Part shown: positions 14,982 through 18,941 of the stretch, piece by piece | Layout of the letters: every line of letters begins with the position of its first letter | Position numbering within the stretch: the first letter of the stretch is position 1 | Assembly (NCBI GenBank): GCA_002480525.1 | Contig: DLCH01000038.1 | Coordinates: 653-19,593, forward strand | Source: Gammaproteobacteria bacterium UBA7803 | GTDB taxonomy: Bacteria; Pseudomonadota; Gammaproteobacteria; Pseudomonadales; Azotimanducaceae | DNA: 18,941 nucleotides | Direction: 5' to 3' | Position numbers and translations under genes: made by a program | The notes under the pieces: model-generated | The model's database searches: none | The model's input: only the letters and a program-made list of their open reading frames with translations | Told to the model about the DNA's origin: nothing

Positions 14982-16940
14982 TCAGCCCGCCGCGGTGGCC
15001 AGAACCACCAGGCGATCGTCGCCGCTCAGAGCGCAGGGCGCATCCGCGGGCGGACTCAGCCGCAGGACGTCGCCGTCGCGATGATGAATGCCGACCAGCG
15101 TGTCGCCGCCCTGGCGGATCCGGTAGGCGGCGGCGCCAAAGTCCGGACAGTCCAGCACGCCCGGGTAGTCTTCCACCCGCCGCAGCATCACCTCCGGACC
15201 ATCGGACATGAGCAGCGCGTCGAATACCACGCGCAGCTCCCGGCGCAGTGCGACCTGAGCAACGATGTGCGCCAGCAGCTTGGGGCTCACCATCACCTCG
15301 ACGGGCCGTCCGGCGAGCAGCAGCGCGTTGTCCGGATCCTGGATCTCGAGCAGCACGTCGGGCGGCGTGTTCCGGTCCTCGAGCTGGTCCTCGAGAAGGG
15401 CCTCCAGCAGCAGATAGGCCATCACCGCCCGGGCATCGGCCTCCTCCTCGGAATTGAGGCGCTCGGAGCTCACCAGCAGCACGTTGTCGTAGGACGCGGG
15501 GTCGAGCCCGCGCAGCACGTCCTCCAGCACGTAGTCGGCCTCGACGTGGCGGATCGCCAGCGCGGCCAGCGATCCCTCCCCCTCGCACATCGCTTCCCGC
15601 GAGCGGGCGCTGATCATCGACACCAGCGTGACGTCGAAACGCTCGTCGTCGTAGGACGCGAACTCGGCCAGCAGCGCCAGCACGCGGAAGTTCCAGCCGA
15701 GGACCAGCACCCGCCGGACGCCCTCGCCCGCGTCCGCGCCGGCGTGGCGGATCGGCGCCGCTTCCGCCGGCGGCACCGGCGCGCCCGCCTGGGGAACGAT
15801 GTCGTCGTAGTCGTGGGCGACGAACACCAGCCGGTCGTCGGCGCCGATCGGCGTGTCCGGCGCTGGATTGAGGATGGGCTCGAACACCTCGCCACGCGGT
15901 CTCACCAGGCCGCAGAGCACCGCCCGGCGATAGCGCGCCGCGGCAGCGAGGAAGGTCGACCCGGCGACGGACCCCGCTTCCCTGACGAACACGCCGGCGC
16001 CGACCTGGTGGCTCAGCAGCTCGCCGTAGACCCGGGACAAGCCGGCGTTGCGCAGGTTCTGAGCGAGCAGCCGGCTGATCAGCGAGTTGCCGCTGACCAG
16101 TTCCAGCGGTCCCCGGTAGGCACGCCGCGCTACGGCGACCTTGCGCTGGTCCTGGATCTCCGCCACCACGTAGGGCAGCGGCCGCAGCGCCGCCGCCGGG
16201 TGGCTCGACAGGGACAGCAGGGCCTTGATGGTGGCCACGTCCGCCGAGGTCGATGCTCCGGTGCTGGCACTGGGGACGATGATGGCCGCGGCGTTGAGAG
16301 AATCCACCCGCTCCAGGTCGTCCAGCGCCAGCGGCGTGCCGGAGCGCAGCACGATGTGCCGGCCACGGGCGCCGATGGCAGGGTCGTCCCGCAGGGCCTG
16401 GGCGTGCCAGGCCGTGACCTCGTCGCACAGCACCACCAGCCGCAGCCGGGAGGCGTGCTGGCGCAGCAGGAAGCGCCGCACCCGGCCTTCCGACTGCAGG
16501 ATCTCGCCGACGATCGGCAGCGTGCGGTTCGACCAGCCGAGCACCACGATGTGGTTGCGCGTCGCCACCGGCGTCAGCCCGCTCTCCAGCCGGCGCATGC
16601 GCGTGTTCAGCCACTGGGTGAGAATCGCCACCAGGGCGCCGAGAAACACCACGTATCCGGCCACCGTCAGAATGGTCGAGACGATCCGGCGCCACGCGCC
16701 CTCGTCGTCCCCCAGATAGCCCGGGTCCGACAGGCGCAGGAACGCCCACCAGACCACCTCGCCGAAGTGGCCCGCGTCGGCGGTCACGGGCAGCACCAGG
16801 GCGCCGCCGATCAGCGAGATCAGGCCGATCAGCCCGGCCACGAGCAGGAGCTGGAACGACACCCCGCGCACGAACAGCCGCTCGAGCGTGAACTGCAGCC
16901 GGTTCAGCAGCCTGAGTCGCGGAAACTGGGAACGGGCCAT
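14982..16940 (-). CDS. CASTOR/POLLUX-like two-RCK ion channel
   Basis: This 652-residue membrane protein is predicted to be related to the plant nuclear cation channels CASTOR and POLLUX and their bacterial homologues. A first hydrophobic segment spans about residues 29-52 (LLLVAGLIGLISLIGGALVL). A pore-like loop GEVVWWAFLRLSDPGYLGDD (about 60-79) has no TVGYG filter, as expected for this group. A second segment covers about 86-111 (STILTVAGYVVFLGALVAIL). Two RCK-type regulatory halves follow: the first starts NHIVVLGWSNRTLPIVGEIL (about 130), the second VRRVLVLGWNFRVLALLAEF (about 402). Each ends in a DDRLV segment (DDRLVFVAHDYD and DDRLVVLATAAG). GGAGGG lies 4 nt before the ATG. Ion selectivity and the gating ligand are unknown; plant relatives conduct K+ and are modulated by Ca2+. 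The neighbours concern lipids and envelope rather than ion uptake. Confidence 0.88.
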   Translation of the reverse strand: MARSQFPRLRLLNRLQFTLERLFVRGVSFQLLLVAGLIGLISLIGGALVLPVTADAGHFGEVVWWAFLRLSDPGYLGDDEGAWRRIVSTILTVAGYVVFLGALVAILTQWLNTRMRRLESGLTPVATRNHIVVLGWSNRTLPIVGEILQSEGRVRRFLLRQHASRLRLVVLCDEVTAWHAQALRDDPAIGARGRHIVLRSGTPLALDDLERVDSLNAAAIIVPSASTGASTSADVATIKALLSLSSHPAAALRPLPYVVAEIQDQRKVAVARRAYRGPLELVSGNSLISRLLAQNLRNAGLSRVYGELLSHQVGAGVFVREAGSVAGSTFLAAAARYRRAVLCGLVRPRGEVFEPILNPAPDTPIGADDRLVFVAHDYDDIVPQAGAPVPPAEAAPIRHAGADAGEGVRRVLVLGWNFRVLALLAEFASYDDERFDVTLVSMISARSREAMCEGEGSLAALAIRHVEADYVLEDVLRGLDPASYDNVLLVSSERLNSEEEADARAVMAYLLLEALLEDQLEDRNTPPDVLLEIQDPDNALLLAGRPVEVMVSPKLLAHIVAQVALRRELRVVFDALLMSDGPEVMLRRVEDYPGVLDCPDFGAAAYRIRQGGDTLVGIHHRDGDVLRLSPPADAPCALSGDDRLVVLATAAG

Positions 16941-16967
16941 TTAACCCTCCGCCGGATGAACGCCTCT

Positions 16968-16998
16968 ATTATGCCGATACCGGCCCGGCGGGCCGCAA
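16968..16998 (-). promoter_or_regulatory. Candidate promoter of the channel gene, 19 bp spacer with dyad
   Basis: On the minus strand CATAAT (16968-16973, five of six matches) is preceded by TTGCGG (16993-16998) with a 19 bp spacer. A dyad CGGCCC-GGC-GGGCCG (16981-16995) fills most of the spacer. The predicted start is about 20 nt before the ATG at 16940. Confidence 0.4.
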
Positions 16999-17026
16999 CG
17001 CCTCGCCGCACCGCCGGGGCGCCCCC

Positions 17027-17242
17027 TCAGGCCTCGAGCACGCGGTCGCGGTCGTCGTCGCAGCCGTGGCGATGCGGCGGCAGCGCCAGCCAGGCGGAGG
17101 ACGTCATCAGGTCGCCGCCGACGTAGCGCATCGCTTCCAGGGTGTCCCGGGCCCAGCGGTGGCCACGCAGGGCGCAGCGCAGCAGCACCGCCGGATAGAT
17201 CACCGTCGCGAGTATCACCAGAGCCCACCAGACGTATGCCAT
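17027..17242 (-). CDS. Small single-pass membrane protein, 71 aa, unknown function
   Basis: The protein starts MAYVWWALVILATVIYPAVL, a single N-terminal membrane helix. A short soluble part follows (RWARDTLEAMRYVGGDLMT) and ends in a His/Cys/Asp-rich tail (PPHRHGCDDDRDR), which could bind a metal, though that is speculation. I chose ATG 17242 because GGAG (17250-17253) lies 7 nt upstream. A longer frame from 17281 adds only a basic stretch and has no ribosome site. A promoter with a consensus -35 lies about 220 nt upstream (17462-17489), so the transcript would carry a long leader. I do not recognise a family. Confidence 0.65.
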   Translation of the reverse strand: MAYVWWALVILATVIYPAVLLRCALRGHRWARDTLEAMRYVGGDLMTSSAWLALPPHRHGCDDDRDRVLEA

Positions 17243-17346
17243 GCCTCTTCTCCGGCACGCGCGCCGGACGCGCGCGAACATCGGGCGGTGCCGCCGGACG
17301 GATGCATGAATCTCGATGTGCTGCTTGAAACGGAGAAACGGTCATC

Positions 17347-17367
17347 CCGCCGGCATTGCACCGGCGG
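17347..17367 (-). terminator. Hairpin in the leader of the small membrane gene, possible terminator or attenuator
   Basis: Perfect 7 bp arms CCGCCGG (17347-17353) and CCGGCGG (17361-17367) enclose a 7 nt loop. On the minus strand the sequence that follows is pyrimidine-rich (CGTTTCTCCGTTTC) but has no continuous T-run. It lies about 140 nt after the stop of the outer-membrane gene and about 90-110 nt after the predicted start from the 17462-17489 promoter. Confidence 0.3.
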
Positions 17368-17387
17368 ATGAACCCATGCAACGCGGA

Positions 17388-17453
17388 CTAGCGCCCGGCG
17401 AATTCGCCGCCGGACGGCATCCAGGTGTCGATATGTCGTTGCAGTCGGTTCAT
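17388..17453 (-). CDS. Possible leaderless 21 aa ORF
   Basis: ATG at 17453 opens a 21-codon frame beginning MNRLQRHIDTW and ending in TAG at 17388. The ATG lies only about 8 nt after the -10 hexamer of the promoter at 17462-17489, so if transcription begins at this A the mRNA would be leaderless. There is no ribosome binding site. It is too short to test for coding bias, so treat it as a hypothesis. Confidence 0.18.
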   Translation of the reverse strand: MNRLQRHIDTWMPSGGEFAGR

Positions 17454-17461
17454 GGGGCCGA

Positions 17462-17489
17462 ACCATACGCCGATGCGCAGGCTTGTCAA
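17462..17489 (-). promoter_or_regulatory. Promoter with consensus -35 TTGACA
   Basis: On the minus strand a perfect TTGACA (17484-17489) and TATGGT (17462-17467, four of six matches) are 16 bp apart. The pair lies just after the stop of the outer-membrane gene and points to the small membrane gene at 17242. It is the only perfect -35 hexamer I found in an intergenic part of this window. Confidence 0.6.
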
Positions 17490-17503
17490 TCGGACGGTTC
17501 CGC

Positions 17504-18781
17504 TCAGGGCAGCGCGAAGACCAGTCCTAGCGTCACGCCGTGCACCGTGAGCTCGGTGCGCAGATCCCGGCCGTCGGGCTGGGCCATGTCGAACAGGCCG
17601 GTCTGCCAGTAGCGATAGCTGACGGTGCCGGTGAGCCGCTCCGTCAGAGCCGCGGCGGCGCCGAGCTCGACCTGGAAGGCCCATGCCGCATCGTCGTCGT
17701 CGACGTAGGTCTCTCCGGTCGTGTCGAGGCGAACGTCCCAGTCGGACCACGCCATGCCGACGCCCAGCGCGGCGAAGGGCTGAAACGGCAGACCCCAGGC
17801 CGGGTGATAGGCGGCATTGACCAGCACGCTGTCGGCGCGGACGGCGCCGGACGCCCGGTCCTCGCCGAATTCCGGATTGAAGTCGATCAGCTCCGCCTCG
17901 TTGCGCCGCCGGGCGGCTTCGAGCTCCACGCGCCAGCCGTTGCCGAAGCGGTAGCCTGCCGCCAGCGAGGCGGCGTAGCCGACGTCGAAGGCATCGAAGT
18001 TGGCGAGGTTGTTCTTGATCTCCGCGTCCTTCGGAAACGTGGCACCGCCCGCCGCAGCCACGTACCACCCGGGGCCGGGCCGCCGGGGCGCCGCGCCGGC
18101 CAGGGCCGGACCCGCCGCGGAATCGCCGCCGAGCCGATAGCGCAGCGTGGCCATGACCGACTGCACCCGGTGGTCCGTGTCGAATTCCTCGCCGGCGACG
18201 TCCTCGAGCTCGATGTCCGGGGCGTGCCACAGCCGGTATTCCGTCGCCAGGTCGAGCCGGGCGGTCAGCGGCAGCTCGATGCCGGCCACGAGCTGGTAGG
18301 CCAGCGCCGTGTCCCGATCGTCCAGCAGCCGGCGCCCGGTGATGTACTCGGTGAGCTCGTAGTCGACCCGGGCCACCGCCACGCCCGCCCCGAGGTAAGG
18401 CCGGAAGCCCGTGCCCGCATCGAAGCGGCGCAGCACGCTGGCCCCGATGCTGCGGGCCGTGAGCGTCGAGTCACTGTCGGGCTGCACGTCGGCGCCGCCG
18501 CCCGGGAAGTACACCACCTCGGAGTCGTTGCCGCGGTGCGCCGCGTCGAGCTCGAGGCGCCAGCGGTCGCCGAGCGACATCCCCCCCACCAGCATCGCCA
18601 TGGGCCGGCCCAGATCGAAGTCGACCCGGCCGCCCACCGCATCGCCGTTGTCGGCGCGGCCGGCACCCAGGCCGCCGCCCAGGTACCAGGCGCGGCCGTC
18701 GGTCCCGGTGTCGGCAGCGGCGCCGCTGCCCGTGATCGCGGCCAGTGCCACCGCGGTGAGTGCGCTCGTTCGGATGTTCAA
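17504..18781 (-). CDS. Outer-membrane protein with two tandem 8-strand-type barrels
   Basis: This protein has about 425 residues from a TTG start at 18781. That start yields a clean signal peptide (MNIRTSALTAVALAAITGSG, cleavage after AAA near residue 23). The frame is open to 18889, but the extra residues are not signal-like and would begin upstream of the predicted promoter -10. Two similar domains follow, at about residues 30-215 and 236-425, joined by an Ala/Pro/Gly linker. Each starts WY(L/V) plus a glycine-rich strand. Both have G-x-x-W-R-x-E-L-x-A-A-x-R-x-N-x-x-E at the same place (DRWRLELDAAHRGNDSE and NGWRVELEAARRRNEAE) and a later DD-x-D-x-A-x-A-(Y/F)-Q, then LT-x-RL and YR-x-W. Single OmpA-like or OMP_b-brl barrels of about 180 residues are common; a fused pair is less so. 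Function is unknown. Confidence 0.82.
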   Translation of the reverse strand: MNIRTSALTAVALAAITGSGAAADTGTDGRAWYLGGGLGAGRADNGDAVGGRVDFDLGRPMAMLVGGMSLGDRWRLELDAAHRGNDSEVVYFPGGGADVQPDSDSTLTARSIGASVLRRFDAGTGFRPYLGAGVAVARVDYELTEYITGRRLLDDRDTALAYQLVAGIELPLTARLDLATEYRLWHAPDIELEDVAGEEFDTDHRVQSVMATLRYRLGGDSAAGPALAGAAPRRPGPGWYVAAAGGATFPKDAEIKNNLANFDAFDVGYAASLAAGYRFGNGWRVELEAARRRNEAELIDFNPEFGEDRASGAVRADSVLVNAAYHPAWGLPFQPFAALGVGMAWSDWDVRLDTTGETYVDDDDAAWAFQVELGAAAALTERLTGTVSYRYWQTGLFDMAQPDGRDLRTELTVHGVTLGLVFALP

Positions 18782-18818
18782 TACTCTGTCGACTCGCTGA
18801 TTCGGGGTGAAGCCGCCC

Positions 18819-18840
18819 TCCCGGCGCACCCGCGCCGGGA
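18819..18840 (-). promoter_or_regulatory. Stable hairpin in the mRNA leader of the barrel gene
   Basis: Perfect 9 bp arms TCCCGGCGC (18819-18827) and GCGCCGGGA (18832-18840) flank a 4 nt loop. It lies between the probable -10 (around 18866-18872) and the TTG start at 18781, so it should be transcribed. No T-run follows. Leader stem-loops that stabilise outer-membrane protein mRNAs, as in ompA, are a known precedent. Confidence 0.5.
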
Positions 18841-18865
18841 CGCTGCCGTTCGGTGCGGGCGCCAT

Positions 18866-18873
18866 GCTATAAC
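18866..18873. promoter_or_regulatory. Shared -10 region of a divergent promoter
   Basis: GCTATAAC reads TATAAC on the plus strand (18868-18873, five of six consensus matches) and TATAGC or TTATAG on the minus strand. It would serve the partial gene at 18905 with a leader of about 25 nt, and the barrel gene with a leader of about 75-80 nt. No good -35 is visible on either side, so an activator or another sigma factor may be needed. Confidence 0.4.
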
Positions 18874-18904
18874 GTCGAGGGCACAGCACAAGGGTGGAGG
18901 CACG

Positions 18905-18941
18905 ATGACGCAGGGTGGGGAGACCCGGTCGGCGGCGGGAG
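18905..18941 (+). CDS. Start of an unidentified gene, cut by window edge
   Basis: ATG at 18905 follows GGTGGAGG (18893-18900) by 4 nt and a TATAAC -10 box about 30 nt further upstream. Only 12 codons are visible (MTQGGETRSAAG) and they open without a stop. The signals for a start are good, but the product cannot be identified. Confidence 0.6.
   Translation, partial: MTQGGETRSAAG

Noticed and set aside
17243..17281. Longer start of the small membrane protein (adds 13 basic residues)
   Set aside because: There is no ribosome site before 17281, whereas GGAG precedes ATG 17242 at a good distance.
18782..18889. Longer start for the barrel protein at 18889 or at the ATG near 18865
   Set aside because: The added residues are not a signal peptide, there is no ribosome site, and the likely -10 box lies at or after these starts. 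TTG 18781 gives a proper signal peptide.

Overview
This is a GC-rich chromosomal window. Coding runs on both strands, the gene content is Gram-negative (TonB receptor, outer-membrane barrels, NhaA, YihY/BrkB, cyclopropane synthase), and spacing is tight with several ATGA/TTGA overlaps. It looks like a free-living proteobacterium, most likely a gammaproteobacterium, but no rRNA or other phylogenetic marker is present, so this is inference. I saw no tRNA, rRNA, insertion sequence, integrase, phage gene or CRISPR array.

Left part (1-7487). The 5' two thirds of recQ lies on the minus strand and runs off the left edge. A small conserved protein of unknown function is divergent from it. Three minus-strand genes follow in transcription order: a TonB-dependent receptor (5034-7487), a TPR-sulfotransferase fusion (3018-5030) and an MFS permease (1708-3021). 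Their junctions (3 nt gap, then a 4 nt ATGA overlap) argue for one operon linking outer-membrane uptake, a PAPS-type sulfotransferase and an inner-membrane transporter. The receptor mRNA leader carries an array of degenerate 12-14 bp repeats.

Middle (7488-12664). A 644 bp non-coding divergent region separates the receptor from a family III CoA-transferase, whose stop overlaps a likely TTG start of nhaA. A PGPGW-like small membrane protein converges on nhaA. A YihY/BrkB membrane protein with a C-terminal winged-helix-like tail diverges from it.

Right part (12630-18941). A minus-strand cluster holds a cyclopropane-fatty-acid synthase followed by a geranylgeranyl-reductase-family flavoprotein (probable lipid-modifying pair with its own promoter), a CASTOR/POLLUX-like two-RCK ion channel, a one-TM small protein and an outer-membrane protein made of two homologous 8-strand-type barrel domains. 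A new plus-strand gene begins at 18905 and is cut by the edge.

The general theme is the cell envelope: uptake, lipid chain modification and ion homeostasis. The observations I consider most worth follow-up are the receptor/sulfotransferase/permease operon, the duplicated barrel, the CFA synthase/flavoprotein pair and the prokaryotic CASTOR/POLLUX-like channel.
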